Shown piece by piece: positions 37,267-45,053 of a stretch of DNA of 64,000 nt. Source of the stretch: Calothrix sp. FI2-JRJ7 (GTDB lineage: Bacteria; Cyanobacteriota; Cyanobacteriia; Cyanobacteriales; Nostocaceae); assembly GCA_019359675.1 (NCBI GenBank), contig JAHHGX010000075.1:1-64000 (forward strand), given 5' to 3'. The position numbers were made by a program, and so were the translations under genes. Position 1 is the first letter of the stretch, and each line of letters opens with the position of its first letter. The notes beneath the pieces were generated by a model that saw only the letters and a list, made by a program, of their open reading frames with translations, had not been told where the DNA came from and made no database searches.

Positions 37267-37325
37267 GTGGGTGACGCTACAAGTCTTATAACTACGTTGA
37301 AGTTTTTTCGTAGCGTCACCCACCC
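37267..37325. repeat. GGTGGGTGACGCTAC hairpin repeat
   Basis: Arms GTGGGTGACGCTAC and GTAGCGTCACCCAC are perfectly complementary. It is a member of the family at 131, 25839, 25930 and 44916. It abuts the methyltransferase fragment. Confidence 0.8.
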
Positions 37326-37332
37326 TACGTTT

Positions 37333-37602
37333 TTATATGCCTATTTGATTTTTAAGTTTATGTAAGGTATACCTTGCTCTAGTTTTTATAATGTTAAGTT
37401 GGTCAATCTGTATTAGTAAATTGTCCAAAGTTGTGGTTTCTTGGAGAGATAGCTGGTTTTCTTTGTTTCGTGCCAGTAAATCATTTAATTTGATTTGTGC
37501 TTTTAGTGATAGCTCACTTTTTGATAATGCTTGTAGTTCTTCAATGCTCAAACATCTTAATATTTCATCATCAGGCGATATAGCGCTTCTGTCACTCTCC
37601 GG
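37333..37602 (-). CDS. Small unknown protein
   Basis: A TTG at 37551 would give a 72-residue helical protein, LSIEELQALSKSELSLKAQI then KLNDLLARNKENQLSLQET and LDNLLIQIDQLNIIKTRARY. This kind of small protein is recurrent in cyanobacteria, but I cannot name it. The same frame is open further upstream (EKPESDRSAISPDDEILRC) to a stop near 37611, without ATG or GTG. Its upstream part is encoded by the left terminal repeat of the element at 37586-37783. It may thus be a 5'-disrupted gene whose N-terminus was replaced. Confidence 0.4.
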   Translation of the reverse strand, partial: PESDRSAISPDDEILRCLSIEELQALSKSELSLKAQIKLNDLLARNKENQLSLQETTTLDNLLIQIDQLNIIKTRARYTLHKLKNQIGI

Positions 37603-37783
37603 TTTTTCCTATTATTAATACTTTCTGGACACAATGTATACCAAGCAATACAGCATTTGCTCATCTAATTTTGGCAAGTTTCAGACTTTCAGGAATTTCG
37701 ATGAAGTAAAAAGGCTGCTATCGCCTACTGTATAATGACTCTAGAATTCAGAAATGATAAAACTTTTCGGAGAGTGACAGAAG
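37586..37783. mobile_element. 198-bp element with inverted ends (MITE-like)
   Basis: CTTCTGTCACTCTCCGG (37586-37602) and CGGAGAGTGACAGAAG (37768-37783) are inverted copies differing at one base in 17. The interior is AT-rich with no transposase. No clean target-site duplication was recognised. This is the structure of a non-autonomous insertion element or a deleted IS. Confidence 0.55.
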
Positions 37784-37849
37784 AGGGATAAGTTTTTAGT
37801 GTTAGTTTAATAATGAGATAATAACAAAAGCAATATCTTTGATGATTGG

Positions 37850-39097
37850 TTAACTTGCCCCTACGATTAACACGTTTATTTGTTGTCCGGGCAAAATTGA
37901 TTTTGTTGCTTCTGGTAAAATCGCTAGGGCGTTGGTTTGTGCTAGGTTAATTAAGTTTCCTGAGACTTGATTGCCTCCTGCTATTTCAAATTCGTATTCT
38001 CCATTTATAAGTTTTAATTTTCCCCAAATATATGTTTCGCGTTTGCCGTCGGAACGTAGTTCAGTTGATGCTTTTGCTTTTATGATTGTGGGTTGCCAAC
38101 CGGATGCGAGTCCAGATAGTTTTTTTATTACTGGTTGGACAAATCGCCAAAATGTTACTAATGCTGATGCTGGGTTTCCTGGTAAACCGAAGTATATTTT
38201 ATGGTCAGGAAATGCTGCGACTGTTAGGGGTTTACCTGGTTTCATTGCGACGCTGCGAATGTGAAGTTTTCCACCTAGTGATTCTAAAATTTTTTCTACA
38301 TAGTCGTATTCGCCTACTGATACTCCGCCAGATGAAATTATAATATCGGCGCCCCCAGAACTCTTGCTAACAGCTTTTTCGATAGTCGCTTTTAATATTT
38401 CTTCATCATCGGGCACGATGCCATATGATATTGGTTCGGCGCCTAGTTGTTGTACGTTAGCTATTAATGCGTAGTTGTTGGAATCAACTATTTGACCTGG
38501 TTGTAAAGTTTTATCTACTGTGACTAATTCATCTCCTGTTGATAATATTGCTACTTTTACTTTACGGTAAACAGATAGCTGGTTGCATTGCGCGGCAGCT
38601 AATACAGCTATTTCTGGGGCATTGAGTATAATTCCTGCGGGTAATAATTCATTCCCAGCTTGATAATATGATGCTTTTTTTCTAATGAATTCTTGAGGTT
38701 TAGGCGCCGCTTTGATAAAAACTTGGTTGTCTTGACGCTGTGTGACTTCCTGCATGACTATTGTATCGGCACCTGCTGGAATGACGGCGCCTGTAAAGAT
38801 ACGTGCGGCTTGTCCTGGCTGTAGTGTTAATTTGGGTTGATAGCCAGCAGGTATTTCTTCGATAATGGAAAGTACAGCAGGATTTTCAGCATTACAGTCA
38901 GAAACATCCTCGTAGCGTACTGCGTAACCGTCCATCGCCGAATTATCCCAGTGGGGAAAGTCGAGATGACTGGTGATGGGTTTTGCTAGAATGCGTCCAG
39001 TTGCTCCAAGTAAGTCAACAGTTTCTGTATCGAATTGACTATCGAGAGGTTGCACTAAGCTGTATATAATTGCTTCGGCTTCGTTGACTGACAGCAT
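37850..39097 (-). CDS. moeA: Molybdopterin molybdenumtransferase
   Basis: MoeA inserts molybdate into adenylylated molybdopterin. From ATG 39097 (MLSVNEAEAIIYSLVQPL) it has 415 residues, the usual length; ten upstream codons (to 39127) are open but are not part of the family. Signatures are HLDFPHWDNSAMDGYAVR, RIFTGAVIPAGADTIVMQE, LSTGDELV, IISSGGVSVGEYDYVEKIL, RSVAMKPGKPLTVA and FGLPGNPASALVTFW. It supplies cofactor for enzymes such as the YuiH-like protein at 22.9 kb. No strong ribosome-binding site is visible. Confidence 0.96.
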   Translation of the reverse strand: MLSVNEAEAIIYSLVQPLDSQFDTETVDLLGATGRILAKPITSHLDFPHWDNSAMDGYAVRYEDVSDCNAENPAVLSIIEEIPAGYQPKLTLQPGQAARIFTGAVIPAGADTIVMQEVTQRQDNQVFIKAAPKPQEFIRKKASYYQAGNELLPAGIILNAPEIAVLAAAQCNQLSVYRKVKVAILSTGDELVTVDKTLQPGQIVDSNNYALIANVQQLGAEPISYGIVPDDEEILKATIEKAVSKSSGGADIIISSGGVSVGEYDYVEKILESLGGKLHIRSVAMKPGKPLTVAAFPDHKIYFGLPGNPASALVTFWRFVQPVIKKLSGLASGWQPTIIKAKASTELRSDGKRETYIWGKLKLINGEYEFEIAGGNQVSGNLINLAQTNALAILPEATKSILPGQQINVLIVGAS

Positions 39098-39169
39098 GGC
39101 GATTAATTTAATCAAAAAAATAAACAAGCTAACTATAACTATTTCACTATTTTTACCTTTCCCTTTATT

Positions 39170-39730
39170 ATGGCCATTACAAAGTATTCCAAGCCTAACG
39201 ACGACGAGCCATATTTCCCTAAAGCTGGTTATGCTAGACGCGCAATGGCTTTAAGCGTTGACTTTCTGGGTGCTTGGCTGGTTAGTTCGGTGTTTGGTAG
39301 TGGTGATGTTGGTGTTCAAGTTGTTCAAATATTGGTTTTTGTTCTCGCTTGGTTGATTTTACGGGTCGTTGTAGTTTACAACAATAAAGGTCAAAGTTTA
39401 GGGCGCTTTTGCTTTGACTTGAAGGTACTCGAATTGGGAAAACCCATTATTCCTGATTTATTATCTTTGTTTAAACGCGAAGCTATTATTGGCTTGGGCG
39501 CCCTTTTAGTGTCGATTGCTTTGGGTAATATTATTCGGAATCCGACTGCTATACTGCTAGTAATTCCTCTGGCTATTGATTGCTGTACGGCGTTTTCGGA
39601 TACTCAATGGCAACAAGCACTGCATGACCGCTATGCTAGTACTATGGTTGTCTCGTCGCGTCGCGGCTATTCGCTTGACTTAAAATTAAAGCGATTAGTT
39701 GAAAAAACGCGGCGCAATGTGCGATTATAG
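39170..39730 (+). CDS. RDD-family membrane protein
   Basis: The 186-residue protein has the RDD layout: an N-terminal Arg (ARRAMALSVDFLGAW, membrane helix 1 with Asp), helix 2 (VVQILVFVLAWLILRVV), a loop GQSLGRFCFDLKVLEL and the final hydrophobic part with ALHDRYASTMVV (Asp near the end of the RDD pattern). Two to three membrane helices are expected. The function of cyanobacterial RDD proteins is not defined; some are linked to ion transport. It lies divergent from moeA and 48 bp upstream of rpmG. Confidence 0.88.
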   Translation: MAITKYSKPNDDEPYFPKAGYARRAMALSVDFLGAWLVSSVFGSGDVGVQVVQILVFVLAWLILRVVVVYNNKGQSLGRFCFDLKVLELGKPIIPDLLSLFKREAIIGLGALLVSIALGNIIRNPTAILLVIPLAIDCCTAFSDTQWQQALHDRYASTMVVSSRRGYSLDLKLKRLVEKTRRNVRL

Positions 39731-39778
39731 GAGTTTGTGTTAAATTCTCTTCAAGCTTTACCGTTGGTTTGAACAATT

Positions 39779-39973
39779 ATGGCTAAGAGCAAAGGTGTCC
39801 GTATTGTAGTGACACTCGAATGTACTGAATGTAGGTCAAATCCTGACAAACGTTCCCCTGGTGTATCGCGTTATACTACGACTAAAAATCGTCGCAATAC
39901 AACCAACCGTCTAGAACTAAGTAAGTTCTGTACGCACTGTAACAAGCACACGACTCACAAAGAGATTAAGTAG
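39779..39973 (+). CDS. rpmG: 50S ribosomal protein L33
   Basis: The 64-residue bL33 has [20 protein letters not shown] then a C-terminal [16 protein letters not shown]. The two CxxC pairs make this the zinc-binding (C-plus) form. It is immediately followed by rpsR, the conserved cyanobacterial rpmG-rpsR pair. Confidence 0.97.
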   Translation: MAKSKGVRIVVTLECTECRSNPDKRSPGVSRYTTTKNRRNTTNRLELSKFCTHCNKHTTHKEIK

Positions 39974-39989
39974 AGGACATTTTGTAGGA

Positions 39990-40205
39990 ATGAGTTACTA
40001 TCGTCGCCGTCTGTCACCGATTAAACCCGGTGAACCAATCGATTATAAAGATGTTGATTTGCTACGTAAGTTTGTTACCGAGCGTGGCAAAATCCTTCCA
40101 CGTCGTATAACTGGACTCACTGCAAAACAGCAGCGTGATTTGACGTTATCTATCAAACGCGCGCGAATTATGGCTTTATTGCCGTTCATTAACGCAGAAG
40201 GCTAA
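39990..40205 (+). CDS. rpsR: 30S ribosomal protein S18
   Basis: The 71-residue bS18 has [20 protein letters not shown], the [20 protein letters not shown] core and [20 protein letters not shown]. Full length. It is separated from rpmG by 16 bp. Confidence 0.97.
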   Translation: MSYYRRRLSPIKPGEPIDYKDVDLLRKFVTERGKILPRRITGLTAKQQRDLTLSIKRARIMALLPFINAEG

Positions 40206-40429
40206 ACTGATTTTGGATTTTGGATTTTGGATTTGTCTTTGACAATGAATGGATTTGCCAAAGTATCCAATTTTCCCAAAATCTAGAATCTTATTTGTTT
40301 AACAATCTACAATCTAAAAGATATAGGATTTTGTATTACATACTAGTTATATAATTCAGAAATCCAAGCTAAAATCTAAAATCTTAAAATCCATTCATTA
40401 TCGAAGATAAATCTATAATTTAAAGGCTT
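40206..40429. repeat. GATTTTG-type heptameric tract
   Basis: Tandem GGATTTTGGATTTTGGATTT (about 40213-40233) is followed by AATCTAAAA-rich copies of the complementary type to 40393. Such 7-bp tracts are common between Nostocales genes. A promoter for the next gene is not obvious. Confidence 0.5.
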
Positions 40430-42484
40430 GTGGAGAAGGGGACGCTAGTAGAATTTCGGGTTGGAGCAGAACGACGTCTGGGAGTAGTTGACCGACCAGA
40501 TGGTAAAACCCGTGTTTTTGTAATCGACGAACGAGGTCAACCCCACAGCCTTGCCCCTCGGCAAATTACTTATACAGTGACTGGGGAAAGTTTTCAACCG
40601 TCACAGATACCAAAGTTTCTACAAGAAGTTAATGGTTACTTAGACCCATCAAGTCTTGAGGTCGCTTGGGAACTACTCGTTGAAGATAGCGAAGTTGTTA
40701 CCCCGAAGCAAATGGCGGAACTGCTGTTTTCAGAATCTTTACCTTCTCAATGTTATGCTGCTTATTGGTTATTGTCTGACGACAAAACTTACTTTAAGCA
40801 GAAAGGAGATGCATACGAACCTCGAACTACCACACAGGTCGCAGAGCGTAAGCATCAATTGGAAGTAGAAGCTCTTAAAGTTAGAGGACAGCAAGAATTT
40901 TTAGACCGAGTTGATAAAGCACTTAACGGTACACCTGTTGAGTGGCAGCGACATGACCGTCACCGTATTGAAGCTTTGGAAAAATACGCAGCCCTACTTG
41001 CTGACACTACTAAAGCAGGCGTAACTTATGAAACTGTCGCGCGCGCTTATCCTCCAAGTGCGCCCGTACTAGAGACAATGAACTTATTGGGGCGCCCTGC
41101 TACACCCCAAGCAGCTTTTCAACTTCTTATCGACCTAGGTTTATGGAGTCCCCATGAGAACCTATTTTTGCGTCGTTCGTCAATTCCAATCCAGTTCCCT
41201 ACAAAGGTAATAGAAGTGGCGCAGCAGCGTTTGGATTTTATCCCACCAGATAAAGATATCGACCGTTTGAATTTAACGCATCTCAAGGTGTACACTATCG
41301 ATGATGAAAGTACCACCGAGATTGATGACGGTTTGAGTTGGGAACGATTACCAGACGGACGTGAACGTGTTTGGGTTCATATTGCTGACCCAACGCGCTG
41401 GCTAATGCCAGAAGATGAGTTAGATTTAGAGGCACGTAGGCGTGGCAGTACCGTATATTTACCTACGGGAATGGTGCCAATGTTCCCTGAATTATTAGCT
41501 ACTGGACCAATGAGTTTGGTTCAAGGTAGAGAATGTTGCGCTTTGAGCTTTGGGATTATTTTGGATGAAGCAGGCGCCGTTGTAGATTACTGTATTCACG
41601 CTAGCTTGATTAAACCTACATATCGTCTCACCTACGAAGATGTTGACGAAATGTTACAATTAGGCGTTCAAGCAGAACCGGAAATTAAAGACATAGCTGA
41701 TGCGGCAGAGAAACGCAAAGCATGGCGTTATGCTCAAGGGGCAATTAGTATTAATATGCCCGAAGCGATGATTAAAGTGAAAGGGGATGAAGTTAGCATC
41801 GATTTATTAGACGATTCTCCCTCGCGTCGCCTTGTTGCTGAAATGATGATTGTTGCTGGGGAAGTAGCCGCTCGATATGGAAAAGAAAATAATATACCTT
41901 TACCTTTCCGTGGTCAGCCTCAGCCAGAATTACCACCAGAAGAAGAATTAATATTGTTGCCTGCGGGTTTTGTGCGAGCTTGTGCAATGCGACGGTGTAT
42001 GCCTAAAAGTGAAATGAGTATTACCCCAGTTCGTCACGCTGGTCTAGGTTTAGATACTTACACACAAGCAACTTCTCCAATTCGCCGTTATAGTGATTTA
42101 CTTACCCACTTCCAATTAAAAGCGCATTTACGCGGGGAAGTATTGCCTTTCACCGCAGACCAGCTTAGAGAAGTAATGATAATGGTGACTACAATTACTC
42201 AAGAAGTCACAATGGTAGAGCGGCAAACCAATCGCTACTGGGCACTTGAGTATTTACGCCGTAACCCCGATGAAATTTGGGAAGTTACTGTATTAATGTG
42301 GTTACGCGAAGATAGCGGTTTAGCACTGATTTTAATTGAAGATTTAGGTCTACAGTTACCAATGTTCTTCAAGCGTCCAGTGACGTTGGGAGAAGAGTTA
42401 CTTGTCAAGGTTAGCTTATCTGACCCACAAAAAGACGTAATTCAATTCCAAGAAATTATCTATCAAGAAGCAGCAGCAAATTAA
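40430..42484 (+). CDS. RNase II/RNase R-family exoribonuclease
   Basis: The 684-residue protein starts at GTG 40430 (MEKGTLVEFRVGAERRLGVV). It has an N-terminal wing/OB region and the RNB catalytic domain: YTIDDESTTEIDDGLSWERL with the catalytic acidic residues, HIADPTRWLM, GSTVYLPTGMVPMFPE, and LDTYTQATSPIRRYSDLLTH near the end. The S1-type C-terminus is short. It degrades RNA 3' to 5'; cyanobacteria have one or two such enzymes. It follows rpmG-rpsR, a common cyanobacterial order. The symbol rnr/rnb is not assigned because the two subtypes cannot be separated here. Confidence 0.93.
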   Translation: MEKGTLVEFRVGAERRLGVVDRPDGKTRVFVIDERGQPHSLAPRQITYTVTGESFQPSQIPKFLQEVNGYLDPSSLEVAWELLVEDSEVVTPKQMAELLFSESLPSQCYAAYWLLSDDKTYFKQKGDAYEPRTTTQVAERKHQLEVEALKVRGQQEFLDRVDKALNGTPVEWQRHDRHRIEALEKYAALLADTTKAGVTYETVARAYPPSAPVLETMNLLGRPATPQAAFQLLIDLGLWSPHENLFLRRSSIPIQFPTKVIEVAQQRLDFIPPDKDIDRLNLTHLKVYTIDDESTTEIDDGLSWERLPDGRERVWVHIADPTRWLMPEDELDLEARRRGSTVYLPTGMVPMFPELLATGPMSLVQGRECCALSFGIILDEAGAVVDYCIHASLIKPTYRLTYEDVDEMLQLGVQAEPEIKDIADAAEKRKAWRYAQGAISINMPEAMIKVKGDEVSIDLLDDSPSRRLVAEMMIVAGEVAARYGKENNIPLPFRGQPQPELPPEEELILLPAGFVRACAMRRCMPKSEMSITPVRHAGLGLDTYTQATSPIRRYSDLLTHFQLKAHLRGEVLPFTADQLREVMIMVTTITQEVTMVERQTNRYWALEYLRRNPDEIWEVTVLMWLREDSGLALILIEDLGLQLPMFFKRPVTLGEELLVKVSLSDPQKDVIQFQEIIYQEAAAN

Positions 42485-42614
42485 TTTAAAGTTAGTTTAG
42501 AAATTCAACTAACCATTTAAACTGTCACATTGCTGCTTGGTTAAAAATCTAGCAGGCTTCATACTGTGAAATATAAGCTGTTAAATTTTTCAACAGCGTT
42601 GGAGTGAAGCTAGC

Positions 42615-44027
42615 ATGAGTGATAACTTTAAGCGTAAGTTGTGTACTGAAGCGCAACTTTGGCGTGATGAAGGCTTGATTGACGAGCATTTATACGAACA
42701 ACTTGCTACTAGGTATGAATTTAATAATCTCGAAGCTGAGGGACGTGACAGTTTCGTTTTTATACTAATTGGTTTAGGCGCCGTATTACTGGCTTTGGGT
42801 GTAATTACGTTTGTAGCTGCCAATTGGCAAGCTTTATCACGTGAAATTAAGTTAGTACTATTACTAAGTTTATTTTTAGTTACTAATATTTCTGGTTTCT
42901 ACTTGTGGCGCCAACCGTTGCCCACTTCTATTTCAGCAAGAAGAACCCAACGACGCAAGCGTACATTCGGGACAAGTTTGATACTTTTGGGTAACTTGCT
43001 GATAGGCGCCAATATGGGACTATTAGCGCAAATGTTCCACATTGGTGGTTCTCCGTATCAGCTTTATTTAGCTTGGGGTTTAGCAGTTGTACTGATGGCG
43101 TGTAGCTTACATATTACAACGCTTGCCGTACTTGCCCTAACACTGTTACAAATTGGTTACTGGACAGGACTTTCTGAAGTCTACTATTGGGAGAAGTATC
43201 AAAGTTGGGGACATGTAATGATACGACACATGCCCCTGATTTTAGCTATGGTATTTGTACCTTTGGCTTATTTATGCCGTTCACGATGGATTTTTCGATT
43301 AAGTGCAATCGCGTTAGTTATAAACTTACAATTTAATCTACGTTCTTTTGACCTAATCTATTCAAATACACCGTTTTGGGCTGGATTAGCTGCACTTGCC
43401 ATACCACCTGCATTATTGTGGAGCTATAACGACTCTCCATTTTCTTTCTTAAATTCAAACTCTCCACGATTTCAACCAACCGCACGCACGTTAACTTTTG
43501 TATTTTTTGCTATCAATTTCTATATCTACTCCTTCCGTTGGCAATGGGAGTCCAATTATCAAGCTAATGCCTCGAACTCTATGCAAGCTTGGTTCCCTGT
43601 AATCGATGTAGTTATTTTTACGCTCATCGCAATCTGGCAGTGGTGGAACTTATTACGTCCTAGACAAAATACTCGAATTGAAGCTACTAACATTTTTGTT
43701 GGGTGCTTTATTCTTTTAAGTAGTGCAGTTATTGTTTTACATCACTTCCGGGCTATAGCTCCTACAATTTCTATTTTTACTTTCAATCTACTTTTAGCTG
43801 TATTAGCTTGTTGTTTAATCAAGGAAGCACTGGAATTAGGAAAAAGAGGCGCCTATTGGGGTGGAATTATATTACTAACATTGCAAATTATTAGCCGCAT
43901 GTTAGAGTATGATACTCAATTACTATTTAAATCATTTGTATTTATTTTATGTGGTGTCGCAGTAATTGGCGCCGGAATTTGGTTTGAACGTCGCACAGGC
44001 AACATTACACAAAACCCCAATCCGTAG
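42615..44027 (+). CDS. DUF2157 membrane protein
   Basis: The 470-residue protein has a 55-residue soluble N-terminal part (LWRDEGLIDEHLYEQLATRY) characteristic of DUF2157. About 11-12 membrane helices follow, starting FVFILIGLGAVLLALGVITF. The function is unknown. Such proteins are usually followed by a GDYXXLXY-domain protein, as here (next gene, 72 bp away), so the two probably act together at the membrane. The start ATG at 42615 follows GGAGTGAAGC with good spacing. Confidence 0.9.
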   Translation: MSDNFKRKLCTEAQLWRDEGLIDEHLYEQLATRYEFNNLEAEGRDSFVFILIGLGAVLLALGVITFVAANWQALSREIKLVLLLSLFLVTNISGFYLWRQPLPTSISARRTQRRKRTFGTSLILLGNLLIGANMGLLAQMFHIGGSPYQLYLAWGLAVVLMACSLHITTLAVLALTLLQIGYWTGLSEVYYWEKYQSWGHVMIRHMPLILAMVFVPLAYLCRSRWIFRLSAIALVINLQFNLRSFDLIYSNTPFWAGLAALAIPPALLWSYNDSPFSFLNSNSPRFQPTARTLTFVFFAINFYIYSFRWQWESNYQANASNSMQAWFPVIDVVIFTLIAIWQWWNLLRPRQNTRIEATNIFVGCFILLSSAVIVLHHFRAIAPTISIFTFNLLLAVLACCLIKEALELGKRGAYWGGIILLTLQIISRMLEYDTQLLFKSFVFILCGVAVIGAGIWFERRTGNITQNPNP

Positions 44028-44099
44028 CACAGGCCGGAAAGCCTGTGCAGTCAAGTTATTATTTTTACCACAAAGACACAAAGTACACAAAGAAACATT

Positions 44100-44705
44100 A
44101 TGAAAACTTGGCGATTTGCAGTACCCCTTCTTATCCAAACAGCCTTTATCCTCTCCATCCCAGCACAAGCAGTATATACCCACATAACAGGTAAAACAGT
44201 CGTATTACAAACCTTACCAGTAGACCCCTACGACTTACTACGCGGTTATTCACAAACCCTTAGTTACGATATTTCCCGTCAAGACAATTTAAAGAAACTT
44301 CCAGGTTGGGATGAAGTAGTTAAAAAAGCACCTGGTCAAGACAAAAAATATGCTCCAATTGCCCAAAACACAACTATTTACGTAACATTACAAGAGCAAA
44401 AATCATCACAACAAACGGCGCCTTCACCTTGGAAACCTGTACGTATTAGTATAGAAAAACCTACATCATTGGCGCCGAACCAAGTAGCCATCAAAGGCAT
44501 TTCTCAATACAACTCAGTCAACTACAACCTAGAAACCTACTACCTACCCGAAGACCAACGAGACAAAATCAACAAAGACATATCTCAAGCGCAACAAGTA
44601 AAACCAGGACAACCACAACCTTTTGTAGTAGAAGCAAAAGTTGATGCCCAAGGTAACGCAATTCCACTTAGCTTATGGGTAAAAAATCGTAATTACCGCT
44701 TTTAA
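44100..44705 (+). CDS. GDYXXLXY-domain protein
   Basis: The 201-residue protein has a hydrophobic N-terminal signal or anchor (FAVPLLIQTAFILSIPAQAV) followed by TVVLQTLPVDPYDLLRGYSQ. That segment contains the PYDLLRGY version of the family motif. The rest (ITVTLQE-like strands and YLPEDQRDKINKDI) is an extracytoplasmic beta-rich domain. It pairs with the DUF2157 gene upstream and is presumably cotranscribed. Function unknown. Confidence 0.9.
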   Translation: MKTWRFAVPLLIQTAFILSIPAQAVYTHITGKTVVLQTLPVDPYDLLRGYSQTLSYDISRQDNLKKLPGWDEVVKKAPGQDKKYAPIAQNTTIYVTLQEQKSSQQTAPSPWKPVRISIEKPTSLAPNQVAIKGISQYNSVNYNLETYYLPEDQRDKINKDISQAQQVKPGQPQPFVVEAKVDAQGNAIPLSLWVKNRNYRF

Positions 44706-45037
44706 CTTGCTTTTCTACACATGATTGTAAGATTTAATCCCAAAGAAGAATAATTATTTAATCTTTCTTGAAGGTGTATTAGAGCATACTTAGAATCAAT
44801 TTCGTCAAATTGAGCTTGTTGATAAAAATTTACTAGATGTTTATATGGTAAACAATAACAAGCTGTATTTTGAATAATTTCATTACTTGTTTTATTACAC
44901 CCAGTGGGTTATTGTGGTGCGTTACTGCTATTTTATTTTTTCTTTTTAGTCTAATTAGTTCAAGCAGTAACACACCCTACGTCACGTTGAATGACGAAAT
45001 ATTTTGTAACAATAAATTAACCATCCGTTACATCCGT
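44706..45037. other. Repeat-bearing intergenic region
   Basis: This 332-bp gap has no gene. It holds the GGTGCGT-type hairpin (44916-44976) and one copy of the ATCCGTTACATCCG direct repeat (45023-45053), which overlaps the end of the next gene on the minus strand. Confidence 0.6.
44916..44976. repeat. GGTGCGT-type hairpin repeat
   Basis: Arms GGTGCGTTACTGCT (44916-44929) and AGCAGTAACACACC (44963-44976) have one mismatch. It is a member of the dispersed family. Confidence 0.75.
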
Positions 45038-45053
45038 TCATAATCCGTTGCCA
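45023..45053. repeat. 31-bp direct repeat, copy 1
   Basis: Identical to 46725-46755. Each copy contains three CCGTT-type units (ATCCGTT, ATCCGTT, ATCCGTT with spacers). It overlaps the last codons of the DUF2079 gene, and the similarity extends about 20 bp further left with some mismatches. Confidence 0.8.

Noticed and set aside
40206-40429. Tandem ATTTTGG tract as a regulatory or phase-variable array
   Set aside because: Copies are imperfect, short and of a type scattered through Nostocales intergenic DNA; no link to the flanking start codon is visible.
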